64,000 nucleotides of DNA from Bacillus sp. OV322 (GTDB lineage: Bacteria; Bacillota; Bacilli; Bacillales; DSM-1321): contig NZ_FOMA01000003.1 of NCBI RefSeq assembly GCF_900112495.1, forward strand, positions 59,510 to 123,509, in the 5' to 3' direction. Made by a program: the position numbers and the translations under genes. The first letter of the stretch is position 1; the number at the start of each line of letters is the position of its first letter. Below, piece by piece: positions 44,129 through 53,831 of the stretch. The notes below the pieces were generated by a model. The model did no database searches, was not told the origin of the DNA, and saw only the letters and a program-made list of their open reading frames with translations.

Positions 44129-45234
44129 ACAATCAAGAAGAAATGGTTTGTATAGGCTGCGGGGTCAAGGTTCAGACTGAAGATCCTTCCAAGCTTGGAT
44201 ATGCCCCTAAATCTGCGCTTGAAAAGGAAACAATCATCTGCCAGCGCTGTTTCAGGCTTAAACATTATAATGAAGTCCAGGACGTATCTTTAACGGATGA
44301 TGACTTTTTGAAAATATTGAACAAGGTCGGCGAAACAGACTCCCTAATTGTCAAAATCGTTGACATCTTTGATTTCAATGGAAGCTGGCTTCCTGGGCTT
44401 CACCGCTTTGTCGGAGGAAACGATGTTCTTTTAATCGGCAATAAAGCAGATCTTCTTCCAAAAAGTGTGAAGCACAATAAATTGATTCACTGGATGAAAG
44501 AATCTGCACGTGAATTAGGCCTGAATCCGGTAGATGTTCTGCTTGTCAGCGCTGAAAAGGGAAAACACATCCAAGAAGCGGCCGAAGCGATCGAGCATTA
44601 CCGGAACGGGAAGGATGTTTATGTTGTAGGCTGTACGAATGTCGGGAAATCGACATTCATCAATCGCCTTATCAAGGAAGTGAGCGGCGAAGGTGATGTC
44701 ATCACGACTTCCCATTTCCCTGGAACCACACTGGATACCATTGAAATTCCGCTCGATGATGGACAGGCCTTGGTTGACACACCGGGAATCATCAATCATC
44801 ATCAGATGGCTCACTATGTCGATAAAAGAGACTTGAAATTCATCACGCCAAAGAAAGAAATCAAGCCGAAGATTTATCAGCTGAATGAAGGCCAAACCTT
44901 ATATTTCGGCGGATTGGCGCGACTTGATTATGTATCAGGAGGCAGAAGGTCCCTGACATGCTACTTGTCCAACGACTTGAATATTCACCGAACCAAGCTT
45001 GAAAAAGCTGATGAATTATATGAAAATCATGCGGGCGAACTGCTTACGCCTCCCCGCAGAGACCAGATGGATGAATTCCCGAAATTGGTTCCTCATGAAT
45101 TTACAGTTAAAGAAGGCAAAATGGATATTGTATTTTCAGGCTTAGGATGGGTGACGGTAAACGAACCTGGAGCAAAGATTACGGCACATGTGCCTAAAGG
45201 GGTCAATGTTATCATCCGCAAGTCATTAATTTAA
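44125..45234 (+). CDS. yqeH: Ribosome biogenesis GTPase YqeH
   Basis: Circularly permuted GTPase needed for 30S ribosome assembly. About 369 residues. An N-terminal zinc finger has CIGC and CQRC pairs. The G motifs appear in permuted order: NKAD (G4) near 44443, then G1 GCTNVGKST near 44632, and DTPG (G3) near 44776. TTG 44125 is chosen because GGGAGGAC lies at 44112-44119; ATG 44110 is the longer alternative. Second gene of the yqeG operon. Confidence 0.94.
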   Translation: MNNQEEMVCIGCGVKVQTEDPSKLGYAPKSALEKETIICQRCFRLKHYNEVQDVSLTDDDFLKILNKVGETDSLIVKIVDIFDFNGSWLPGLHRFVGGNDVLLIGNKADLLPKSVKHNKLIHWMKESARELGLNPVDVLLVSAEKGKHIQEAAEAIEHYRNGKDVYVVGCTNVGKSTFINRLIKEVSGEGDVITTSHFPGTTLDTIEIPLDDGQALVDTPGIINHHQMAHYVDKRDLKFITPKKEIKPKIYQLNEGQTLYFGGLARLDYVSGGRRSLTCYLSNDLNIHRTKLEKADELYENHAGELLTPPRRDQMDEFPKLVPHEFTVKEGKMDIVFSGLGWVTVNEPGAKITAHVPKGVNVIIRKSLI

Positions 45235-45251
45235 TAAATGTGGTGGAGCAA

Positions 45252-46094
45252 ATGATGAAATTGTACGGTGTAATCGGAGACCCGATTGCACACTCCATGT
45301 CACCGGAAATTCATAATGATGCTTTTGAAAAACTGGGTATCGAAGCAGTTTATCATCACCTTCATGTGGTTCCGGATGACCTGGAGGCTGCGGTCAAGGG
45401 AATGAAAGCAATTGGCTTCGCGGGCTTTAATGTCACGGTTCCCCATAAAGAGGCGATCATCCCTTTTCTTGATGAAGTGGATGAAGCCGCTTTGGCTATT
45501 GGAGCAGTAAACACAGTTGTCCGGGAAAACGGGCGTTTTAAGGGATATAATACAGATGGAATGGGTTTTTACCGTTTTCTCAGTGAATGGATCACAGGCG
45601 AGCTGTCAAATAAGAAAACATTGATCATTGGAGCAGGCGGTGCTGCAAGAGGCATTTACTTTACGTTAGTGAAGCAGGGCATGAAAAAGGCTGATATCGC
45701 CAACCGCACTGCGGGCCGGGCCAGAGGGCTGATTGATGATTGCCCCTATAGCAAGGAATCTTTGGCCCTGTCCATCCCTGAAGCAGAAGAAAGGCTTGCT
45801 GATTATGACTTAATCATACAGACAACTTCTTCAGGAATGAGTCCAAATATCAGTGAAAAACCGATTAATCTTTCCATTATAAAAGAACGGGCATACGCCG
45901 CTGACATTATTTATAATCCGCTAGAGACAGCGTTTTTAAAAGATGCGGCTTCGCTTGGAGCCCGTATTGAAAATGGGCTTGGCATGTTTGTGAATCAGGC
46001 AGCTCTGGCTTTTGAGCTTTGGACTGGCCAAGCGCCTGATACAGCAAGAATGCAGCAAATTGTTTTGAACAAACTAGGAGGTCACACATGCTGA
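45252..46094 (+). CDS. aroE: Shikimate dehydrogenase
   Basis: NADPH-dependent step of the shikimate pathway (3-dehydroshikimate to shikimate). About 280 residues. Shikimate-binding GDPIAHSMSPEIHN, catalytic Lys in NVTVPHKE, and the nucleotide loop GAGGAARG are present. GGTGGAG at 45242-45248 supports ATG 45252 or 45255 rather than GTG 45240. Its stop overlaps yhbY by seven bases. Confidence 0.95.
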   Translation: MMKLYGVIGDPIAHSMSPEIHNDAFEKLGIEAVYHHLHVVPDDLEAAVKGMKAIGFAGFNVTVPHKEAIIPFLDEVDEAALAIGAVNTVVRENGRFKGYNTDGMGFYRFLSEWITGELSNKKTLIIGAGGAARGIYFTLVKQGMKKADIANRTAGRARGLIDDCPYSKESLALSIPEAEERLADYDLIIQTTSSGMSPNISEKPINLSIIKERAYAADIIYNPLETAFLKDAASLGARIENGLGMFVNQAALAFELWTGQAPDTARMQQIVLNKLGGHTC

Positions 46095-46378
46095 CAGGTA
46101 AACAAAAACGATTTTTACGATCAAAGGCACATCATTTACAGCCGATTTTTCAGGTGGGAAAAGGCGGAGTGAATGAAAATCTTGTTAAACAAGTCGGAGA
46201 AGCTTTAGAAGCCCGCGAACTCTTGAAGGTAAGCATCCTGCAAAACTGTGATGAAGAACGCGGCACTGTTGCAGAGGGGCTATACAAAGGCGCGAAGGCA
46301 GAACTTGTACAGATTATCGGCAATACGATCGTGTTATATAAAGAGTCAAAAGAAAATAAACAGCTTCAACTGCCATAA
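46088..46378 (+). CDS. yhbY: YhbY family ribosome assembly RNA-binding protein (YqeI)
   Basis: A 96-residue CRM-domain protein that binds pre-50S ribosomes. Starts MLTGKQKRFLRSKAHHLQPI and has the GKGG loop (FQVGKGGVNENL) typical of the fold. Ribosome binding site AGGAGGTC lies inside the end of aroE. Cotranscribed with nadD. Confidence 0.93.
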   Translation: MLTGKQKRFLRSKAHHLQPIFQVGKGGVNENLVKQVGEALEARELLKVSILQNCDEERGTVAEGLYKGAKAELVQIIGNTIVLYKESKENKQLQLP

Positions 46379-46389
46379 GGAAGAATGTG

Positions 46390-46959
46390 ATGAAGAAGAT
46401 AGGTATCCTTGGAGGCACCTTCAATCCGCCGCATATCAGCCATCTGATTGTGGCAAATGAAGTGCTGCATGCACTGTCTCTTGATGAAGTCAGGTTCATG
46501 CCGAATCATATTCCGCCCCATAAAGTGAAAACACATGAAGTATCAGATGAAGACCGGCTCTCCATGCTGCATCACGCAATAAGCGGAAATCCCTGCTTTT
46601 CGGTTGAGGAAATTGAAATGAAAAGAAAAGGGACTTCCTACACATATGATACAATCAAGCTTCTGATAGAAAAGGAGCCCGAGTGTGAATTTCATTTTAT
46701 TATAGGCGGAGATATGATTGAATATCTCCCAAAATGGCATAGAATCACGGAACTTTTGGAGATGGTCACTTTTGTCGGGGTGAAAAGGCCAGGTTACAGC
46801 GAAGCTACATCATATCCGGTAACCATGGTGGAAATTCCGCAAATGTTTATTTCCTCATCTCTCATCAGGGAAAAAATAAAAAAGGGCTCGCCCATCCAAT
46901 ATTTGCTTCCTGATTCTGTGGTGAGTTACATTAAGGAGAATGGTTTATATGAATCGTGA
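46390..46959 (+). CDS. nadD: Nicotinate-nucleotide adenylyltransferase
   Basis: Converts nicotinate mononucleotide and ATP to deamido-NAD in NAD synthesis. About 189 residues. Nucleotidyltransferase motif GGTFNPPHISHL and the C-terminal ISSSLIREKI are diagnostic. AAGGAAG at 46378-46384 supports ATG 46390; GTG 46387 is next to it. It overlaps the following yqeK frame slightly. Confidence 0.95.
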   Translation: MKKIGILGGTFNPPHISHLIVANEVLHALSLDEVRFMPNHIPPHKVKTHEVSDEDRLSMLHHAISGNPCFSVEEIEMKRKGTSYTYDTIKLLIEKEPECEFHFIIGGDMIEYLPKWHRITELLEMVTFVGVKRPGYSEATSYPVTMVEIPQMFISSSLIREKIKKGSPIQYLLPDSVVSYIKENGLYES

Positions 46960-47521
46960 CGAAGCTTTACAATTAGTGAAGGCACAAATCACAGAGCAGC
47001 GCTATATCCATACGCTTGGTGTTACAGAAGCTGCGATTGACCTTGCAAAACGCTATGGAGCTGATATAAAAAAGGCTGAACTTGCGGCCATTTTTCACGA
47101 TTATGCCAAATTTCGTCCCAAGGATGAAATGAAGGAAATCATCATATCAAAAGGGATGGCCCCTGATTTGCTGGAATATCACTCCGAACTATGGCATGCG
47201 CCTGTCGGGGCATATCTGGTTGAAAAGGAAGCGGGCATCACCGATCGGGACATCCTTGATGCAATTGCTTACCATACTTCAGGAAGACCTGGTATGACAT
47301 TGCTTGAGAAGATTGTATATCTTGCAGATTATATAGAACCGGGACGTGCTTTTCCCGGAGTGGACGAGGTCCGCGAAACAGCGAAGAAGAACTTGGATCT
47401 TGCTGTCATCGAAGCATTGAGGAATACGGTCGCTTTTTTAATGAGCAGAAAACAGACTGTATATCCTGATACCCTATTTACGTACAATGATCTTATCAAG
47501 AACAAGAAGGAGAAGATTTAA
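46949..47521 (+). CDS. yqeK: HD-domain hydrolase YqeK
   Basis: A 190-residue HD-domain metal hydrolase. Family members cut diadenosine tetraphosphate symmetrically to ADP. Metal ligands are in HTLGV, AIFHDYAKF (HD) and the later AYHTSGRPGM region. AAGGAG at 46932-46937 supports ATG 46949 over ATG 46940. The stop overlaps the rsfS start by one base (TAATG). Confidence 0.93.
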   Translation: MNRDEALQLVKAQITEQRYIHTLGVTEAAIDLAKRYGADIKKAELAAIFHDYAKFRPKDEMKEIIISKGMAPDLLEYHSELWHAPVGAYLVEKEAGITDRDILDAIAYHTSGRPGMTLLEKIVYLADYIEPGRAFPGVDEVRETAKKNLDLAVIEALRNTVAFLMSRKQTVYPDTLFTYNDLIKNKKEKI

Positions 47522-47877
47522 TGACAGAGCGCGAATTGCTAGTAACAGCTGCTAAGGCGGCAGATGATAAAAGAGCCGAGGACATTGTTGTACTTAATAT
47601 GAAGGGGATTTCCCTTATTTCAGATTATTTTTTAATTTGCCACGGCAATTCTGACAAGCAAGTGCAGGCTATTGCACGTGAAATGAAGGAAAAAGCCGAA
47701 GAGAATGGCATTGAAGTCAAGCGGATGGAGGGGTTTGACGAAGCAAAATGGATTCTTGTTGACCTTGGCGATGTTGTTGCACATATCTTCCACCGCGATG
47801 AAAGAAGCTACTACAACTTAGAACGCCTATGGGGAGATGCACCTTCAGAGGACCTTCAAAGCGAATTGAACCTATGA
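47521..47877 (+). CDS. rsfS: Ribosome silencing factor
   Basis: Binds L14 on the large subunit and keeps subunits apart when nutrients are short. 118 residues with the DUF143/Iojap fold: DIVVLNMKGISLISDYFLIC, GFDEAKWILVDLGDVVAHIF and the C-terminal YNLERLWGD. Start and stop overlap both neighbours (TAATG before, ATGA after), showing tight coupling. Confidence 0.96.
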   Translation: MTERELLVTAAKAADDKRAEDIVVLNMKGISLISDYFLICHGNSDKQVQAIAREMKEKAEENGIEVKRMEGFDEAKWILVDLGDVVAHIFHRDERSYYNLERLWGDAPSEDLQSELNL

Positions 47878-48620
47878 GCTATGAACGCTTTGCCTATGTT
47901 TACGATGCATTGATGAAGAATGCTCCCTACGAGAAGTGGCTGCAGCTTTTGCTTGATAAGTGGGGAACGTATGATGTAAGCGGAAAGAAAATTCTTGATC
48001 TTGCCTGCGGAACAGGAGAATTCACTGTTGAGCTAGCCAGGTGCGGTTTTGAAGTAGCCGGTGTTGATTTGTCGGAGGAAATGCTTTCTGTCGCCAATGA
48101 AAAGGCAAGTCTTATGGGGCTGCAGATTCCATTTTACCAGCAGGACATGGCCGGTCTAGAGGGACTAGGCGTGTATGATGGGGTCACGATTTTTTGCGAC
48201 TCTTTGAATTACCTCAGAACGGAGAATGATGTTCAGGCTGCCTTCAGGGGTGTGAATGAGCATCTTCAGTCTGGCGGGTTATTCATGTTCGATGTGCACT
48301 CTGTTTATAAAATGGAGCAAATTTTCCAGAATCACACGTTTGCTGTCAACGATGAAGATGTATCATATATCTGGGATTGCTTTCCTGGTGAAGAGCCTTA
48401 TAGTGTTGAACACGATTTGAGTTTCTTTGTCCGTGATGAGGAATCCGGGTTATATGACCGCTTCGATGAATGGCATTATCAGCGTACATATCAGACAGAA
48501 ACCTATGAACGCTGGCTAAACGAAGCAGGCTTCGAAGTTTTGGAGGTTCTTGCTGATTTAAATGAAGAGGCCCCAAGCAGTACAACGGAAAGAATTTTAT
48601 ATATCTGCAGGAAAAAATAA
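47874..48620 (+). CDS. yqeM: Class I SAM-dependent methyltransferase YqeM
   Basis: A 248-residue methyltransferase. Motif I ILDLACGTGEFTVELA, acidic strand VAGVDLSEEML, and GVTIFCDSLNYL as the motif IV region. The substrate is unknown. ATG 47874 overlaps the rsfS stop. Last gene of the yqeG operon, with a strong terminator after it. Confidence 0.92.
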   Translation: MSYERFAYVYDALMKNAPYEKWLQLLLDKWGTYDVSGKKILDLACGTGEFTVELARCGFEVAGVDLSEEMLSVANEKASLMGLQIPFYQQDMAGLEGLGVYDGVTIFCDSLNYLRTENDVQAAFRGVNEHLQSGGLFMFDVHSVYKMEQIFQNHTFAVNDEDVSYIWDCFPGEEPYSVEHDLSFFVRDEESGLYDRFDEWHYQRTYQTETYERWLNEAGFEVLEVLADLNEEAPSSTTERILYICRKK

Positions 48621-48623
48621 ATA

Positions 48624-48664
48624 AGTTGAACAGAGCATGCAATTCTCTGTTCAACTTTTTTTTG
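48624..48664 (+). terminator. Terminator after yqeM
   Basis: GTTGAACAGAG / CTCTGTTCAAC perfect 11-bp stem with loop CATGCAATT, then eight T. Confidence 0.95.
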
Positions 48665-48697
48665 ATGTAAGCAGGAAAATGCCCTTAAGCGGAGAAT

Positions 48698-49525
48698 CTA
48701 GTATTTATGCCCAAGATCTTCTTCGATTTGCTCCAGATCTTCCTCGAATTTTGCCTGTGTTGCCTCAAAGAGCCGCGGAAACATATCACCGATTGCCCCT
48801 TCGAGCACCTTGATTCCTTCTCCTGTAATCCCGCCTTTTACGCAGACCTTTTCTTGCAGTGACGGAAGAGAATAAATTTCCTGGCTTAATAACTCGCCTA
48901 ATCCCGCCAGCATATTCTGTGTCAGAATCGTTGCTGTGGCTTCATCAATTTTCGTTGCCTGGCAGGCTCCATCAATGAATGCCCTTGCCAAAAAGCTGAA
49001 GAAAGCCGGTCCGCAGCTGACAATATCAGAAGCTGCCCTGGTAATTTCATTTGGTATAGAGACAGGAGCTGAGATGGATTTGGCCAAGTCTGAAATTTTT
49101 TCCTGCCATTCACGGCTGCATGATTCTCCAAACGTCAGCAGAGAAACCCCTGATAGCGCGCGGTTTGTGATGCTTGGAATGAATCGTGCACAGTGGCAGT
49201 TCAGCTGTGATTCCAGCTGGGCCACTGAAATGGGGCTAGTAATCGACACAACACACTGTTCCTGTGTAACGGCCGGTTTTATTTTTGCAATCACTTCCGC
49301 AAATTGTAGAGGCTTTACACAAAGGAAGATCAGGTCTGCTCTTCTTGCCGTTTCCTCTGCCGTTTCTGCCACTGATATTGCCCCGCATCGCTCCTGCAGC
49401 GTATAAGCCTTTGAAAGTGTCCTGTTCGTGACTGTAATCTCCTCGGGCTTTACAGCTCCAGCTCCAAGAAAAGCCTCTATTAAAATGGTTCCCATATTTC
49501 CTGTCCCGATAAAACCAATTTTCAT
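48698..49525 (-). CDS. comER: ComER, pyrroline-5-carboxylate-reductase-like protein
   Basis: A 275-residue ProC-like protein with the NAD(P)-binding motif IGFIGTGNMGTILIEAFL at the N terminus. It is the divergent minus-strand gene next to comEA, as in B. subtilis, where it is named late competence protein ComER and has been linked to sporulation and biofilm entry rather than DNA uptake. Minus-strand ribosome binding site AGGGGGTGG. It keeps the ProC C-terminal dimerisation helix region (VKGGITGEGIKVLE). Confidence 0.92.
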   Translation of the reverse strand: MKIGFIGTGNMGTILIEAFLGAGAVKPEEITVTNRTLSKAYTLQERCGAISVAETAEETARRADLIFLCVKPLQFAEVIAKIKPAVTQEQCVVSITSPISVAQLESQLNCHCARFIPSITNRALSGVSLLTFGESCSREWQEKISDLAKSISAPVSIPNEITRAASDIVSCGPAFFSFLARAFIDGACQATKIDEATATILTQNMLAGLGELLSQEIYSLPSLQEKVCVKGGITGEGIKVLEGAIGDMFPRLFEATQAKFEEDLEQIEEDLGHKY

Positions 49526-49616
49526 CCTGCCACCCCCTCGTTTCTCCTAAAGAGTATGATACATCCTCCTTGTCTTATGACTTCTGTAAAATCAATACGA
49601 AAGGATGTTAGTTTTC

Positions 49617-50279
49617 ATGGATATTTTATTAAAAAAGAAAATAGCGGCCGTTTTTGGAACTGTCATCCTTGCTTCGGGAGGATTTTACTATTATCAGGAA
49701 ACAAAAAGCGGCCAGGAAAATCAAATGAATATTTTTCCTAACCAAGCGGAAAATGCGTTTTCTGCAGATCCCTTAGCTGCCGGAGAAAAAAAGGCTCCAG
49801 CCGAAAAGAAGCCTTCTGTTATAAAGGTGGATGTGAAAGGGGCTGTTAAGGCTCCAGGAGTGTTTAATGCAAAAGAAGGAGACCGTGTGATAGATTTGAT
49901 TGCAGCTGCGGGAAATTTTTCCCGGGAGGCGGATAAAGATAAAGTGAACCTTGCTCAGCTTGTGCAGGATCAGATGGTCATTTATGTGCCGGAAAAAGGT
50001 GAAGCACCAGGGATGGAAGGAGCTTTGGCAGCACCCGCAGGAGCCGTTTCTGTCCCGCAAGGAAAGGGAGGAGGCGGGGATGGAAAGGTAAATTTGAATA
50101 CGGCTTCAGAGGCGGATCTTGAGACATTAACTGGCATCGGCCCGTCTAAGGCGCAGGCCATTCTGGAATACCGGGATAAAAATGGCGGCAGCTTCAAATC
50201 GGCTGAAGATTTAAAGAATGTGCCGGGAATCGGCGACAAAACCTTTGAAAAATTAAAGGATTCCATTTTTGTACAATGA
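49617..50279 (+). CDS. comEA: Competence DNA receptor ComEA
   Basis: Membrane-anchored DNA receptor for transformation. About 220 residues: one membrane segment at about 8-25, a polar linker, an SLBB-like domain (VDVKGAVKAPGVFNAKEGDR, VIDLIAAAG), a Gly/Pro/Ala-rich linker, and a C-terminal DNA-binding double helix-hairpin-helix (VNLNTASEADLETLTGIGPS, then VPGIGDKTFEKLKD). AAGGATG supports ATG 49617; ATG 49605 is inside that site. Confidence 0.95.
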   Translation: MDILLKKKIAAVFGTVILASGGFYYYQETKSGQENQMNIFPNQAENAFSADPLAAGEKKAPAEKKPSVIKVDVKGAVKAPGVFNAKEGDRVIDLIAAAGNFSREADKDKVNLAQLVQDQMVIYVPEKGEAPGMEGALAAPAGAVSVPQGKGGGGDGKVNLNTASEADLETLTGIGPSKAQAILEYRDKNGGSFKSAEDLKNVPGIGDKTFEKLKDSIFVQ

Positions 50280-50364
50280 ATTCTTTAGAGCTTCATCTAC
50301 ACAATGATAGGCTTAAAAGGTAGAATGGAGGAGAAACCATTACTGCATGAGGGAGAGACAAATC

Positions 50365-50928
50365 ATGAAACGTATCAGCTGGGATCAATATTTTATGGCA
50401 CAAAGCCATTTATTAGCTTTAAGAAGCACTTGCACACGACTGACGGTAGGAGCCACCATCGTGCGCGACAAGCGCATCATTGCCGGAGGTTATAATGGTT
50501 CCATTGCAGGGGGCACGCATTGTATTGATGAAGGCTGCTATGTCATTGACCATCATTGTGTCCGTACCATTCATGCGGAAATGAATGCCATTCTGCAATG
50601 TGCCAAATTCGGGGTCCCTACAGGAGAAGCTGAAATATATGTGACGCATTTTCCATGTCTTCAATGCTGTAAATCCATCATTCAGGCTGGCATAAAAGCA
50701 GTTTATTATGCTAAGGACTACAAAAACCATCCTTATGCTATCGAACTGTTTGAGCAGGCGGGAGTGAAAGTTGAGCATGTCAGGGCGGAATCACCTGCAC
50801 AAGGCGAAAAAGAAAAGCAGGATTTTGTTATGTCCCTGCTGACAGAACTCGGACATTCTGGAAGAACTCCAGAAGAAATCGCGGAATTGCGGAAGCAGGC
50901 AGAATCAATATTCAATCCTACTGTTTAA
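50365..50928 (+). CDS. comEB: dCMP deaminase family protein ComEB
   Basis: Zinc-dependent deoxycytidylate deaminase-like protein. 187 residues. The zinc site is HAEMNAI and PCLQCC; the substrate region TRLTVGATIVRDKRI is standard. Despite its place in the comE operon it is not needed for transformation in B. subtilis. GAGGGAGAG at 50348-50356 supports ATG 50365. It ends 12 bases before comEC. Confidence 0.94.
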   Translation: MKRISWDQYFMAQSHLLALRSTCTRLTVGATIVRDKRIIAGGYNGSIAGGTHCIDEGCYVIDHHCVRTIHAEMNAILQCAKFGVPTGEAEIYVTHFPCLQCCKSIIQAGIKAVYYAKDYKNHPYAIELFEQAGVKVEHVRAESPAQGEKEKQDFVMSLLTELGHSGRTPEEIAELRKQAESIFNPTV

Positions 50929-50940
50929 CGGGGGAGTTAA

Positions 50941-53241
50941 GTGGATAAAAAACTCATTTTCACAGCCGTATCAGCGGCACTTGGCACGTCCTGTTATTTT
51001 TCACGAAGCGGGAAGATTCTGTTCATCCTGCTTCTGTATTTTATATTTCTATATATGACAGCAGGATTTAGAAATCTGCTTCTTCAATGTGCGGCTGCTG
51101 CTTTATTTTTTTCATCGGCACACATTGCTGCAATCCGGCAAAAAACGGTATTTACAGGCAGGGAATATTCCTTTCTCATTACCTTTTCAGAAATGCCGGA
51201 CTTTGATGGCAGCCTCATGAAAAGCCCAGTGAAAAGCCAGAATGAAAGCCTTCAGCTATTTTACAGCATAGGAACTGAAGAAGAAAAATCTGCCTTGCAG
51301 CAATACATGGGCCCGGGGGTTTCCTGCTTGATTTCCGGCAAGCTTGAGAAGCCTGAAGCTGCACGAAATGCGAATGGATTTGATTATAAAAAATTTTTGA
51401 TACAGAAAAACATTTCATGGATCCTCCGAGCTAAGACTTTATCGTTAGACAGTTGCCGCCACAACCCAAAAAACCCCGCATTCATGATTTCCTCACTCAG
51501 GGCAAAAGGCATCTCCTATATTTCAAATCATTTTCCCGAATCTTCAAAAGGCTTTGTCTCTGCATTGATTTTTGGAGATGGGAAGGAGATCGGTGAAGAA
51601 GACTATCTGGCCTATCAGAGACTTGGCATCGTCCACTTGCTGGCCATTTCCGGACTTCACGTCAGTTTTTTAACAGGCATTCTATTTTATCTGGGAATCC
51701 GCATGGGCATCACCAGAGAAAAAATGAGCATGATCATCCTTATTTTATTGCCCGCATATATGATCCTTTCAGGAGGCAGTCCATCTGTTTTGCGGTCCTG
51801 CCTTATGGCCATGCTGTATTTTTTCCTTTCCCTTTGCAGAAAAAAGCAGGCTATTACTGCAAGCATGGCTTGTGTATTTCTTTTTCTGCTTCTTTACAGT
51901 CCATATATGTTATTTAATATCGGCTTTCAGCTATCTTTCCTTGTTTCACTCTCCATCGTTTTATCAGCCCCTATTCTAAAAAAGTACCCAAACCATCTTC
52001 AGCAGCTTTTAATAATGAGCATCATTTGCCAGCTGGCGGCCATTCCAGTCCTTCTGTATCACTTTTATGAAGTCTCCGTGCTCGGCATCTTCTTGAACGT
52101 AATATATGTACCGCTGTATTCCATCCTGTTTCTTCCTTTTTCAATAATAGCTTTGGCTTTTTCGATTTTTTTGCCTCATCTCTCGGAACCGCTGATTGTG
52201 CTGCTGGATCTTTTATTCCGGTTCTGCAGCTGGTTAGCAGAAAGGATATCAAAACTTCCTTTGTCATACCTGACATTTGGAAAACCTGCTTATTGGACCA
52301 TGCTGCTCCTTTCACTCAGCATATTCATCATATTTATACAATGGGAAAGAACCTCGCTTTCAAAGTGCCGTAAAGCAGTATTTTTTCTTGCTGCGGTGCT
52401 GCTTGTTCAATATCATATCAATAAATTTTCACCTTTTGGAGAAGTGACGTTCCTTGATGTAGGGCAGGGTGATTCAATTTTAATACAGCTGCCATACAGC
52501 AGGGGCAATTATCTCATCGATACAGGCGGACAGCTGATGTTTCATCAAGAAAAGTGGAAAGAGCGCAGAAAAGTATTTGATACGGGCAGCGGTACAATTA
52601 TTCCGCTGCTGAAAAGCAAGGGGATCCATGGCCTGGATAAGCTGATTCTGACGCATCCGGATACTGATCATATAGGAAGTTCAGATAAAATCCTTGCAGG
52701 CATTGAGGTAAAACAGATTGTATTAGGGATGGGGAACGAACAGAAATATAGGGAGAAGGATTTTATACAGACTGCAGCAAGGAAGGGAATACCGGTTGCA
52801 GAGGTGAAAAGAGGAGATCGCTGGAAGGCAGGAGAAGCAGAATTTTTTGTGCTGAATCCCTATCGAACGGAAGAAGAAACAAATGAATCATCCATCGTGC
52901 TGTTTGCAAAAATGGGTGGCCTTACCTGGCTGTTTACAGGCGACTTTGGAGTGAAAAGCGAAGGAGAGCTGCTTCGCACCTATCCGGGACTTTCCGCAGA
53001 TATTCTAAAAGCAGGCCATCATGGCAGCAAAACATCTTCTTCTGCAGAATTCCTGAATGGCATTTCGCCAATGGCAGCCGTCATTTCTGCAGGAAAAAAC
53101 AACCGCTACGGCCATCCGCACCAGGAAACGCTCAAAGCATTAACCATGCTTCATATCAAGGTCTTCCGGACAGATGAACAGGGGGCAGTCACTTACCGCT
53201 TTTCAGGGAGAAGGGGAACCTTTTCAACCAGTTTGCCATAG
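50941..53241 (+). CDS. comEC: DNA internalization channel ComEC/Rec2
   Basis: Polytopic channel that carries single-stranded DNA across the membrane during transformation. 766 residues: an N-terminal region with the OB-like extracellular domain (DUF4131), a central competence domain with about ten membrane segments (starting LLAISGLHVSFLTGILFYLG), and a C-terminal metallo-beta-lactamase-like domain. The latter has LDVGQGDSILI, THPDTDHIG and KAGHHGSKTSS, so the putative nuclease ligands are intact. GTG 50941 follows GGGGGAG. Confidence 0.95.
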   Translation: MDKKLIFTAVSAALGTSCYFSRSGKILFILLLYFIFLYMTAGFRNLLLQCAAAALFFSSAHIAAIRQKTVFTGREYSFLITFSEMPDFDGSLMKSPVKSQNESLQLFYSIGTEEEKSALQQYMGPGVSCLISGKLEKPEAARNANGFDYKKFLIQKNISWILRAKTLSLDSCRHNPKNPAFMISSLRAKGISYISNHFPESSKGFVSALIFGDGKEIGEEDYLAYQRLGIVHLLAISGLHVSFLTGILFYLGIRMGITREKMSMIILILLPAYMILSGGSPSVLRSCLMAMLYFFLSLCRKKQAITASMACVFLFLLLYSPYMLFNIGFQLSFLVSLSIVLSAPILKKYPNHLQQLLIMSIICQLAAIPVLLYHFYEVSVLGIFLNVIYVPLYSILFLPFSIIALAFSIFLPHLSEPLIVLLDLLFRFCSWLAERISKLPLSYLTFGKPAYWTMLLLSLSIFIIFIQWERTSLSKCRKAVFFLAAVLLVQYHINKFSPFGEVTFLDVGQGDSILIQLPYSRGNYLIDTGGQLMFHQEKWKERRKVFDTGSGTIIPLLKSKGIHGLDKLILTHPDTDHIGSSDKILAGIEVKQIVLGMGNEQKYREKDFIQTAARKGIPVAEVKRGDRWKAGEAEFFVLNPYRTEEETNESSIVLFAKMGGLTWLFTGDFGVKSEGELLRTYPGLSADILKAGHHGSKTSSSAEFLNGISPMAAVISAGKNNRYGHPHQETLKALTMLHIKVFRTDEQGAVTYRFSGRRGTFSTSLP

Positions 53242-53359
53242 TATGTCAGTAAAGGAAGAGGAAATGAAGAAAGAGACCCTAAAGAAAAGCGGCCTCTATC
53301 GGGCGGGAATTCTTCCATTTTCTCCTTGTTAACGCATTCATTTTTGCCGGATAGTATAC

Positions 53360-53494
53360 TTAAGAACCTATCGTATGAATTACGGTAGCAATGATGAACA
53401 ACACGGCAAAAAATGCAAATGAAACACCAAATCCAACTCCGGCGTCAACTGCATCATTACGTTTCGATTGGACATTTTTTTCGAATTCGTTCAT
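53360..53494 (-). CDS. yqzM: YqzM family small membrane protein
   Basis: A 44-residue protein: MNEFEKNVQSKRNDAVDAGV, then one membrane helix (FGVSFAFFAVLFIIATVI) and a short tail. The pattern matches YqzM of B. subtilis, also located between comEC and holA. Minus-strand ribosome binding site AGGAGGGG before ATG 53494. The function is unknown. Confidence 0.85.
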   Translation of the reverse strand: MNEFEKNVQSKRNDAVDAGVGFGVSFAFFAVLFIIATVIHTIGS

Positions 53495-53831
53495 GGCTAA
53501 CCCCTCCTATTTCACTTTTAGTATAAGCGATTACAAAATAAAAATCTACAGTTCCATTTTGATTTCCTATACTGACAAGAGTTGTCACAAATACTTTAGC
53601 CGTGAGGGGCAACAATAATTATATGAAGCAGGTTGAGCTTCTAAGTCAGGCGGCAGACATACTCATTTCATATCTAATACCGCTGTATAAGAAAGTAATC
53701 CGGAACTTTCTTGGCAGCGTTTATATAAATCGGGGATTGGCCTATTAGGCCGATTCCCGTTAATAGCTTGTCAAAATGCTTTCTTATCTATACCATTATA
53801 ATAAGAATACATAGCAAAGAGGCGGTTTTCA
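53495..53831. other. Gene-free gap between yqzM and holA
   Basis: 337 bases without a gene. It contains an 8-bp hairpin AAGAAAGT / ACTTTCTT (53689-53712) and the palindrome GGCCTATTAGGCC (near 53740). A TATAAT-like box lies near 53797. Otherwise nothing I recognise. Confidence 0.5.

Noticed and set aside
53391..53618. 75-codon plus-strand frame
   Set aside because: It is largely antisense to yqzM, which has a clear ribosome binding site and family match.
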